Source of the DNA: Favolaschia claudopus
Taxonomy: Eukaryota > Basidiomycota > Agaricomycetes > Agaricales > Mycenaceae
DNA: 64,000 bases
Assembly (NCBI GenBank): GCA_037176885.1
Contig: JAWWNJ010000171.1
Location: 124,001-188,000 of the forward strand
Direction of reading: 5' to 3'
Shown here: positions 54,601-64,000 of the stretch, piece by piece
Layout of the letters: each line of letters starts with the position of its first letter
Position numbering within the stretch: position 1 is the first letter of the stretch
Position numbers and translations under genes: made by a program
The notes under the pieces: generated by a model
The model's database searches: none
What the model saw: the letters and a program-made list of their open reading frames with translations, nothing else
What the model was told of the DNA's origin: nothing

Positions 54601-56457
54601 ATCTGATGATCAGTGTTCCGGAGCGGCGGTCATTTTGTCGATTGACGACTTCTCTGTTAGAATTCTAGAGGTTAATCACAGTACGTCGGATTGTAGTGGA
54701 TCTTCGGAGATTTTTGTTGCAGGACCAAATTTCTTGCCTCACGTTTTGCGGGAGTGTCTATGCGTGTTGATTTAAACGGCACTCGGCCCGTTGATACCCG
54801 ACTGCCGATGAGGCACTTTTTGCACCTTGCCTTCCCCATGACCCTGCCTCCGCCTTCCCTTGACCAGGACCCCCCTTCGATGCTCTTTTCGGTCGCGGCA
54901 GAGGAGAAAGGTCTGCTGGAGCTCGACCTTTCCTTGAATGGTCAGGAACACTCGGTCACTGACTCACGCCGGTCGAGGCCGATGGAAAAATGCTTGAAAA
55001 ATCGGCGTCTGACTCGGAGAATCTGAGACTCAGATGCTGCTCAGATTGTCTTGTCAATTCGATCGTCTGCGATGTCGAAGGATGCATCAACCCTATGTTG
55101 ATCTATGACTGTCTATACGGTGATGCAATGACTGGTCAGAAGTTTGGTTGGGTGAGTCATTCCTAGTTATTCTCGGACCTTCCCACTTCTTCCCTGGTAA
55201 AGCCGTTGCTGGGCCGTTTTCAATCATATTTCTCTGTAACCAAACTCTCTCGTACTTTCTTGAGGATAGGCTAATAATATCGCTCCATTTTCGTTCAGCG
55301 GAGATTTTGTTCTTTCAAAACTTGAGATCATGAAAATCGTCATGCGTCCGTCTCTCGACATTTTGGACCGTAGATGGGTAAATATTAACTACCTCCCTCA
55401 CTTTGACAGGCAGGACACATTTCCTTTCAGCCGTATGACAGACAACTTCAATTCTTTCCGTCCCCGGCCCCATTTAATTTTGTACGCCGAGTGCTGTGGC
55501 GAGAGCGGGTCCGTTTTTGGCGACTCGGGTACGTCTCTGGATATCACTTCTGTGGCGGCTGATGTATTTGCTGCCAGACGGATGGAATGGTCTTTTGGCG
55601 CCGATGTGTTCAATCGCATAGGCGCCGCCAACGCCATGCCGAGCGCTGGCTGAAAATATCTATCGAAGCGCGTTACTCCAGAGCATTCAAAAATCTCACT
55701 GGTTTGAATAATCCGGCCTAGTTGTCAGGGGGACTGCTCGTTGTCCATCTTGAACCCGGGATCCTTGTGTGCGTGAAGTTTTCGTCGTTGACTTCCAAAC
55801 TTTTTGTTCATCAGTTAAATAAAGGTACGTCTGTCAGCACACCCTCCCCTTACCCTGGGCGTCGGGGCGTGATTCAACCACAACAGATTGATGTACGTCT
55901 GAAACAGCTATGAAGACTCCATGCAATTGAGTCCCGTCGTTACCATGGTACAGATTTCTTCTCTTATTTATTCGCTCGCATGTCCAGGCGCTCGAAATCC
56001 TTCTCCCTCTTGCTCCCTCTGTTTCTCTACCGAAACCCGCTTTCCGTCGGCTCCACGTCTCGAATTACTAATGCCAAGACCTCCCGAGCAAATGGCAAGT
56101 TGGTAATGTCGTGGTCTCGCTCACAAGAATAGTAACAGCTCCATTCCAGCGACGTCCACCTCTCCGCAGCGCCGAGCGCTCAATACATGGTGACCCGGAT
56201 GACCGTCAACTTCACCGTGCTGTGGGATTAGTTTTGGATTGAGGATGCTTATTATGGTAAAGGCTCGACTCTATTTTGAGGTATCGTCTTGGTCTCGTCT
56301 TTTGTTCGTCCGACCGTCTTGAACTGACCTCGCGCCATTTCATATTTGATTCCCACTTCTACCTGCAGGCCTACTCGCCCCTTTCACCCAGTCTTTTTGT
56401 CTTCCTCCAATACTTTCGTTGCAGGTAAATCTCTTCGTCAATCACCTTGAACCCAGC
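51662..56457. other. long stretch without a confident gene
   Basis: Many short frames show no recognised domain. A (GTCTC)n run lies at 54252-54271. Near 54445-54470 is a 'gacgattttgaggca.attta' block like the arms of the inverted repeat at 58.6 kb. The frame 55722-55913 contains 'HLEPGILVCVKFSSLTSKL', resembling the first exon of G8 ('HLEPSMSVSIRHVSCSDIL'), which suggests a local duplication of G8 upstream sequence. The frame 55330-55653 (107 codons) may be an exon of an unknown gene. Confidence 0.3.
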
Positions 56458-57890
56458 ATGAGCGTGAGCATTCGGCATGTTTCCTGTTCTGACATTCTTC
56501 TAATCACCTCCGCAAAAAAGTCTTCGCGTGTTTCTTCATCAAGTGCATCCATCGAAAAGGGTGGAATCTCAGAGCGCAACGGTCCTGGTGATTTGTCCTC
56601 GAGATCCCCAAAGCCCGATCGTACTGATCTGTATTCTAGCAGGTCTCATGCAAGCCAATGATCAGCAGCCGTCTACACAAAGTATACATCCCGAATATTG
56701 CACCAACAATACTGCGGTTGTTCCCGCATTCAACCACATCGGTAATCGAATCGACGACCCTTCTCCGAGCCCAGGTTTTTCCTGTTCATTTCTCTCCACG
56801 GAGCAATCGCCTGCGGCCGACTCTATCGGCCACGAGGTCTTTGTTCCTGCGATAGATTCTCGCCCTTCTTCCTCTCCTCTCTCCACAGTTGCTGCGGTGC
56901 AGGATGCCGCCGATATGAGCGAGCTCAATCGCGGACTTGTATTTGCAGCATACAACTTCGCTCGATTCGGGGGAATGGAGCCTGTGTACGAGTTGCTGTC
57001 CCTGTTACAGCGGCGTGTTCCCGTAGGCCGAATCCACGAGCTGTTGGACATGGCTGCCAATGACACCCACCATTGCGATTCGCATGTCTGGTCCCCCGAA
57101 CGGAATCCTCCGGCAACCCCACACTTTGTGCAGCCTCTCCCGTCTGCCGGATGGAATCGCTACTCGTCTTTATTGGAGATGCTTAATGATCCGCACTATC
57201 CCGTGGATGCAGACGCATCCAGTTGCATCACGGAGCCTCATTCTGCAGCCAATTTGCATGAAGGGCTCGAGCATGACACTCATGTCATTAGGTATCAGAA
57301 AGAAGTTACTAGCACAATCACCCCTCGTCTACTACCTATTGCCTCCTTCAATAATCTCCAACCCAAAGCACAGGCCTCGCCCTTCAATACTCCATCCGAA
57401 TTCCTGGACTCAATTTCGCCTGCGGGGTGTTTGCCCCCCGAACGAGTCTACGCTGAACATGACCAGCGGCGAGCACCGGGCATGACTGTAGTATTACCGA
57501 CGCTGCCTGGCCCGCTTCTCGCACCAGGTTCCGCAGCCTTCCATCGCATGCCGCCCAGTGTGATACCTCTTCCAGTGAACTCCAGCTCGTCGACTATGAT
57601 CCCTTCATCGCTTAATCTCGTCGCATACGCGCCGCCTCCTTCTCTCCCAACACCCACGAGAAGGCGGAGGCAGCATGCGCAAGGCAAACTCCCGCTCAAA
57701 GCAGGAAAGTGTTCGAACGTAGAGTGCCAAGCGACCGTGTCGACAGAGTGGAGGAGGCATCCGGTTACCAAAGAGCAGTTGTGCAATCCTTGCGGTCAGC
57801 GCGCTCGCGCTGATCACAAGAAGGGCAGGCAGTCTGTACGTCGTATCGCTTGGCGAATATGCGTATTCGCTCACTTCCTTCCAGGTATAG
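56458..57890 (+). CDS. GATA-type zinc-finger protein G8 (divergent)
   Basis: Probable transcription factor, the longest member at about 442 aa. Model: 56458-56587, 56643-57835 and 57885-57890, with GT-AG introns of 55 and 49 nt and consistent phases. The start is the ATG of 'MSVSIRHVSCSD'; further 5' exons are possible. Residues near 130-190 contain a segment like the family module ('LVFAAYNFARFGGMEPVYELLS', 'VPVGRIHELLDMA'), placed about 240 residues before the finger instead of 25-60. The finger itself is unusual: 'CSNVEC' (C-X4-C) then 18 residues to 'CNPC', with 'STEWRRHP' as in typical GATA fingers. A basic tail 'ARADHKKGRQS' follows. It may be an outgroup to the array rather than a recent duplicate. 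Confidence 0.75.
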
Positions 57891-58566
57891 CCTTTAAGTT
57901 GATAGAGAGCACAGTGCTGCAGTCGTCGCCGCCCAGCGAGTGGACCCTTTCCCGAGACACCGCGCTCATTGTATAAATATATCGTGTTTCGCTAGATACA
58001 CTCATAGCTGCCGCCCGAGAAATCGATGGCTAAATCAGACAAATAAATTCTTTTATGATCCGCAGCCCTACCCAAAACAGTGCCTCAAATCGCAGTTGAC
58101 GCCCTGAGACAGCGTGAGACCCAATTTTGGTTCAATTTTCTCCACGATTGTTAGTTCTTGTCCTTCTGATTCGGCGTCTACCTTTTCTGCATCCTGTTCC
58201 GAGGCGCGCTAAGTCGCGTGCGTCGTAAGTCGCTTCATCCACCGGCGGTCAACGTCCTACATGGCATTTTCACAGCACTATGTCGCGAGTTCTTGAACAT
58301 CTTCAACCGTAGTTGTCGGCATCTGCCGATCGGTCGGATCGGACCATCGGCCATACGTCCGATTCTCCGACTGGATAGGGGTGAGAGTGGTACCGAGGTT
58401 TTGAACAACTCCTCGAATGATTTCGAGTCTACTGTCTCTGTAGCTGCCGACAACGGTGCACTCAAGATTTTCAGAGGCTGTCGATTCGAGAATCGAATAT
58501 ATCCCAGAAAAAACCTCACTAGATCTGTTCCGAATGAGATGAAGGAACAGTGCCACGGGAGGATTG
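57891..58566. other. no gene seen
   Basis: 3' flank of G8. A 133-codon plus frame (58218-58619) and its minus-strand shadow have no domain and run into the repeat arm. Confidence 0.3.
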
Positions 58567-59603
58567 ACAAAACGGCGGGCCCAGATGATATGGATCGAGG
58601 ATTGATGCGAGGCAGATAGGGCGAGACGAGGCAGATGAACGATTTTGAGGCACATTTAGTTCGAAAAGAGGCACATCGAGCTACATCCCAATCAAGTATC
58701 TGCCTTTTCTGTTATAGCAGCTCAAGGCGAATTTATGTAAGGCACGGCCCAATTTTTATGAAGTTGAATTCGTAAATTAACATTTCACCCACGAAATAAT
58801 GTACAAGGAGGCGAGGCGTATGTATTACTTACTTGATGTTATCCTGATGTAGATATTGGACCCTAAATACAGAGGCTGCCACTGGGACGGGGCGAAAGAG
58901 AAGGGAAAAGAAAGAGAGAAAAACATGTATCTATTTGATGTAAGACCGCTACTAGTATTTACAGTGCTGCTCTGCGGCTTGGCTGCCGCAAAAGAGAGGG
59001 GAAAAGAGGAGGAATAACGCACCCGCCGATGTCCTCAACGCTGGCACCAATCTGAATGAGCATGGAGATGATGTGCTGACGCCAGAGAATTAAATGGATC
59101 TACAAAAGAGATTAGCAGGTTACACTTGAATCAGGCAAGGCGGGACACACACCTGACCCTTCTCCGCGCCGTTGCCTCTTCTCCGCGCCCTTGCTTCGAA
59201 GCACCATGGCTGAGCCGATGTTCGGGATCGTTGGCAGACGTCGGGAGCTTGGAGTACCCTCAATCCATCGCACGTCGGCGTCGGCGGCAATTTGGTCTAT
59301 CCTATCGAAGGCTTGGGTTGCGCTGATCATATATACAGACGGTCGACGGCACCTCGCTGCCGTTGTCGCTGCTGTGGTCGCTGTCTGCGTCGGCGAGGGG
59401 TGAGGTGGTGGGGGAAGGAAGAGAGAAATGGTTGACAGCTGTTGACAATCGCCCTCCGCACATATGATCCGTGACATAATAGGCCCAAAATGGAATGTGC
59501 CGCACTTTCCAGTGATGTGCCTCAAAATCCTTCATCTGCCTCGTCTCGCCCTATCTGCCTCTCATCAATCCTCGATCTATATCATCTGGGCCCGCCGTTT
59601 TGT
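58567..59603. repeat. large inverted repeat, 89-bp arms
   Basis: The arms 58567-58655 and 59515-59603 are inverted copies with three mismatches in 89 bp. Similarity continues weakly outward for about 15 bp ('gtgccacgg' type). The 860-bp interior has no coding frame worth calling. This looks like a non-autonomous TIR element about 1.07 kb long; a target duplication is not evident. A partial match to the inner arm occurs at 54445. Confidence 0.7.
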
Positions 59604-60828
59604 ATATCCTCGTGCCACGGCACCATGACGTTTTCGCGAGCACCAGGCTACACTCAGATCAAGTATAGTTACGGGTACAATTGTTTCGCAGAGATTTCCT
59701 CCCACTCAGAATGCACACTCCGCTCAATTGAAACATCTCTGGGTGCTCTGCCTTTCGAAAGTCTGCAAAATTATCAAACGCAATACAATCTTGGCGGGTC
59801 GCGTTCAATTCAGTCGAAACAGGTGTATAATATCAAGGAGCTAGGGTCGACATGATTTCTGCATAGACAGTTGAGGACGGCGGTGAATAATAGCATGTTC
59901 CAGAAACGTTGAGCGGTCGGGATTGACCAGAATATATTAAGTTGACTGTCTTGCGTAACGATTTACCTCGTGGAGCGTTCACTCGGGGAATCACTTCATC
60001 TACACAGCCGATGTCGACGACCGAGATTTGATTCCAGTGCTATACCTAGCCGAGGTAATGCGAACCTTTGTACATACATTCTCCCGCCAATACCTTCTCA
60101 AGGCCGTCAAGTTATTTTGAGTTTCGAGTTTCGCCGCATTATTCTCGATTGAATGCGGAGCGAGATTATCAGGTGTACCTTGTTGTCCGAATGCAACGCG
60201 ACAGACTGTACGGCCGATTGCGAGATCTTCAGCCCTGCCCTTGCTAATAACATTCAGTGAAGAAAAGAAGACGCAGCAGATTCCTTCTCTTGTGAAGTGA
60301 CATAGGTGGAGATACATACAGATGCGGTTTTGAGGAGCTGCGACTCCGACAATCTGACATGACAACTCGACAAGATAAGAATCCGAGGTTGGCAACTTGA
60401 ACTTGTCGGGACAACAGGACCGGTGTTTTAATCCCAAGAAAAAAAGACATACATTGACAGGGATCCGATAAGTACCTGCTTGCTTACACGGAGCGCCAAC
60501 GAGCCCGTGCAATATTGTCCTAAAGATAGCTACTTAGATCTTCAGCGCATTCGACGAACAGCGAAGCTGGTAGCTTCAGTGGACAATTGGGTGTGTTTCG
60601 CAGTCTGGAATCTGCTCCACTTAGTGCAGCGTTGGCGGTATTTGATACGTGGGCCAGACGGAGTTGCTATACAGGAAACACCGCTTGATTCGTATCCGGG
60701 CTTGCGTGTCATATGGGGGTGAATTCCGTCGAGGTTATCATGCTCTATTATGTTGTATTCATTGTCGGATGAGTTAAAAGAAAAGGCCTCGGACATGGAA
60801 GCGTACCTGCATCTCAAGGCCCCTTACT
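59604..60828. other. no confident gene
   Basis: A minus-strand frame of 170 codons (60512-60000) includes 'KLPTSDSYLVELSCQIVGVA' and a GTATGT donor near 60318, so it could be part of a multi-exon gene, but no family is recognised. The last 140 bp form the Z2 promoter and resemble the Z1 upstream DNA. Confidence 0.25.
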
Positions 60829-61696
60829 ATGCCGCCTACTTCACCCCGCCTCTTCGTTCCTTGGGTCAAAAGAACAGACCTGGCGTGTACGCCGTGTAGG
60901 CGTCGCAAAATTAAGGTCTTTCGTCTCCCTTTCACACCGTTTCTCCGATGTCTCATTCGCCTTGGACCAGTGCAAAATCTCGAAGGATCGGCCGCGCGAC
61001 CCTTGTGAACGGTGCAGAAAGCGACATTTGGAGTGTGAATACATGAGTGTCGCAAAACAGGAGGATAGTAACTCACCCGAAGCTACTCCCCCACCCACCA
61101 CACCGCCGACCATATCCCTCCCTTCCCTCATCCACACCTCCCCGCCACAGTCGTCGACTTCGGTGTGGAGATTGGATGATACCCAGGATCGGGATGGAGT
61201 CCATTTCGAGGAAGAAACGATCCGCAGCTGCCCTCCACAGTCGAATTTCCCGATGCGTGAAACGGGAGTGCAGAGTCTCCCTGAATCATCTGCAGATTGG
61301 ACAGCACCGTGGCCGTGGCCGTCAGAACGTCCACTCTCACCTCTTTCATTCTACGCCTTGTCGACGGATGTAGATTATTCAATCTTCGCGCTGGATGAAC
61401 TCGAAGTAGTAGGGGCAGCCCGGACGTCCACGTTAGAATCTGCATGCTTCGCTGAGCTCGAGCTCCTCCAACCAGACGATGCTTACCGCGACCCCTGGAC
61501 CCACTCGGAGTGCGTATTGTATCACCTAGCTCCACGCCGCACACCGCATTCTGACTATTCCTATTCCTTGATTTCATTAATAACAATAACAGCGTTTGGG
61601 AAACCTTGGGTCGAGTGCGCCCCATGCATGACTCCGACGCTAGCAACCGACCAATATCAATCCATGTTTAGATTTAGAGAGGCGGAGATTCAGTGA
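60829..61696 (+). CDS. Zn2Cys6 fungal transcription factor Z2
   Basis: Probable DNA-binding regulator. Exon 1 (60829-60915) encodes 'MPPTSPRLFVPWVKRTD' and 'CTPCRRRKIK'. A 55-nt intron ends with the acceptor at 60970, so that 'CKISKDRPRDPCERC' and 'RHLEC' complete the C-X2-C-X6-C...C-X2-C-X6-C binuclear zinc cluster. 'FVPWVKRTDLACTPCRRRKIK' is the classical opening of agaric members. A Pro/Thr/Ser-rich linker and an acidic C-terminal half ('FALDELEVVGAARTS') follow. The unspliced second exon stays open to 61696 (270 aa). By comparison with Z1, another intron may begin near 61510 and change the last 60 residues. It is intact, unlike Z1. Confidence 0.8.
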
Positions 61697-64000
61697 TAAT
61701 GGAGCTCGAGGTCGGAAGACTGCGGGTATAGAATAGAGAGTTGGATCGGTTGCCACAAAGCCTTAGATATAGATTCGCTTTTGAGATATAGATGGACGGA
61801 TCAGGATAGAGTTTTCGATGCTCTTGATGATCCTTTTGACTGTCGGGAGTAGATCTTTGAGTGAGCTGATATAATTGAGATTGACCGGTGGTTCGCATCT
61901 GGAAAGAGCGACGAAGCTTGTGACCCTTGACGTAAACTTTCGAGAGAACATTGAGATTTCGAGAGCCAGACTTGATCCGAGTCGTCGACGTCGTCCAATT
62001 GTCATGGGGCGAATTTAGAACAAGTTCCGAAGAGTGGCCTTCTTCAAGTCTTGTTCAGACAAGAGTAAGCGTTAACCGAGGTCCACGGTTGAGACGAGTC
62101 GAACGACGAGAGTTAAGTCTACTTACTGTCTCCTGGGGTTCCGGTGTCGAGGTGGCAAGTCTACAAGACGACGAATTCAATCGGTGGATGGTGAGCGTTG
62201 CGGAAGAGGAGTAAGAAGCTGACTAATCCATTTGAAAGCCGGAGATTTCCAAATTCGGTAATTTTTTTGCTCCTTGTCTCCTCCGTTCACCATCGTCACT
62301 CAGGTTTGGAATTTTGTGCCCTGAAGCGCCCGAAACCAGACGCATCTATGGCATTAGGCATTTTACCACTTTTCTCATCCTCTGGATCATGTGGATGACC
62401 TTCCACGACCAACGACCGCCTGCTTTGGGCCTCACTTTCGACGACATTCACGGCGTGACTTGGAGCGTACTTGATGTCTCACAGGACGGCTCGCTTACGC
62501 TAAACGTTCGTACATACTACCGCTACCACCGGCGCTGGGATGGCAAGTGGAGCCTGGGTACGCAGGACTGAGTCACCGAGTCGGTGAGGCTGGTGGCATG
62601 GAAAGAAGGTGCGTACGAGAGTCGTCTTAGCGGGTGGAGCGGGAGATGACAATAAGTAACAGTTTGCCTACTCTGCAGCCTCTGCTACCCGGGTAGCAAT
62701 GGATCCACTCAGGAGAATGAGTCTTCGTGATCCTCACCGAGGCCGCCCACACTCTCTGACGACTCGGCCTTATTCTCGACGAAGCCGAGCTGCTTCTCGT
62801 TCGTTTCTATGCCAGAATGAATCACCGCCCTCGCCCCAGACGTGCGTCGTCTCTCCTGACTCTTCCAGTGGCACCACTTTCACACCTACGTGGCCTTCTT
62901 TCCTGCCTACATCATTCCTTCGTCACACCACGATACACCCCATACTGCATTGACTCGCCGGCTCGCAGCGCCTGAACAGCTGATTGTGTCTCCGCAATAC
63001 TGCAGACGACGCTCCTACATCGAGGACTCGGAGATTTCCAAATCGGGTAATGACTCGCGCATCGTTTTCTCCTCTCTCCTCTTCTCACCCCGACTACAGA
63101 TGCCTAGCTTATGTACTCCAGGCATGTACGATGACATCCACAACCGCGGCAGCAAGCACCGCGACGCCTCGCATCAAGCGGCCTGAATCTCGACTCCTCT
63201 TCTGCTCTCCCGCGGCAGCGACATTCCTGCTACGCGTGCTCGAGGCTTCGTTGTCGCTGGGGATTACGAGACGCGGGACAAGGTGCGTGTATACACTCTT
63301 TGCGTCTAGAGCTCACCGCTAACGCCGTCTACTAGGTGCGATACAATGCACAAGCGATAGTCGGCGGGGAGGGGGACCGCGAGGGCCTCAGAAGAACGAA
63401 ATGAATTCCCGCATCGAGCGTGCAGGTATGCGCGCTTCATCTACACATTGAATGCAGGGGAGGCTGATGACTTCATCCGAAGCCATCCTTGTCCACCAAT
63501 GCGGAAACGACATCCCGACCGCGCTCGTTCCTAGACTCGCGCACCTCTGCCTCACCCCTATTGCGAGGGTCGCTCCCGCGCATCGTCCCCTGGCGCGCCG
63601 ACGCGGTACTTCGTTTGGCGAAGCTCGAGGGGTAGGCCTCCATCTATTCACGCGGCGCGTGACCTAATCGCTGAGGGAAGAAAAGTATCGTCTGAGGTGG
63701 ATAGATGGTCCGATGCAGAGTAAGGTGTTAGAAGCGAATGGACGCGTTGTACTTGACCCCTTCACGTTCACGTCCCGCTGCACCACATGACCTTGTTCTC
63801 ATTCATATCCAAGTCCAAGACCACTCTCGATCCACACCAATGCCGACGGCAGCATCCACCTCACCGGGTAATAGCGCTGAAATGAATTCGTCGTCTGCTC
63901 GCCGTCATCTTCACACCCAATTAACGCCGAGCTGTACGCCGCCTCTCGCTCGGCCGCCGCTTCTACTCACCTCCGCTTCCTCATCTCCAAAGTGCCTCCG
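61697..64000. other. no confident gene; paralogous exon-like blocks
   Basis: The blocks at 62241-62262 and 63030-63051 are nearly identical ('ggagatttccaaat..ggtaat') and both look like exon ends (RRFPN) before a GTAAT donor, which suggests a duplicated, unrecognised multi-exon gene on the plus strand. A frame at 62314-62571 ('TFDDIHGVTWSVLDVSQDG') could be one of its exons. Nothing further is supported, and the window ends inside this region. Confidence 0.3.

Overview
The window is nuclear DNA of a filamentous basidiomycete, most probably an agaric (Agaricomycetes, Mycena-like). The evidence is genes with many 45-60 nt GT-AG introns, a DUF6534 seven-helix membrane protein, an NLR with an MLKL-like N-terminus, Zn2Cys6 regulators and many short non-autonomous transposons. 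No rRNA, ordinary tRNA, CRISPR or bacterial-type operon was seen. All gene models below are hand-spliced; no search or RNA evidence was available.

Layout. 0-3.4 kb: remnant of an agaric-type helical protein, then GATA-finger gene G1 (minus). 6.2-11.0 kb: an intact 15-exon long-chain acyl-CoA synthetase (704 aa). 11.7-13.3 kb: a 13-exon DUF6534 membrane protein (297 aa, minus). 13.3-22.3 kb: repeat-rich DNA with a tRNA-derived SINE-like head, inverted-repeat elements and a broken Zn2Cys6 gene (Z1). 22.3-25.8 kb: an NLR (MLKL-like / NB-ARC / TPR, minus) with about five single-base frameshifts. 27-50 kb: an array of GATA-finger genes G2-G7 on the plus strand, interleaved with four minus-strand copies of an uncharacterised family ('X-A' to 'X-D'), a broken S28 peptidase, a decayed acyl-CoA synthetase fragment and several MITEs. 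56.5-57.9 kb: the divergent GATA gene G8. 60.8-61.7 kb: intact Zn2Cys6 gene Z2, paralogue of Z1.

The standout feature is a local expansion of eight GATA-type zinc-finger proteins (C-X2-C-X18-C-X2-C; C-X4-C in G8). Seven share, 25-60 residues before the finger, a short helical module not recognised from any named domain ('...F...L......ID....I..M....LD..RLR..L'); G8 has a cognate segment far upstream of its finger. G4/X-B, G5/X-C and G6/X-D are convergent pairs, which suggests duplication of a GATA + X module. G2, and probably G3, are damaged, so the array appears to expand and decay. Two hAT-like elements with 8-bp target duplications and one TA-flanked element lie inside it and are possible agents of rearrangement.

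Several genes carry lone 1-nt indels without nonsense codons. Either these copies are young pseudogenes or the assembly has unpolished indels. This matters for every call marked pseudogene.
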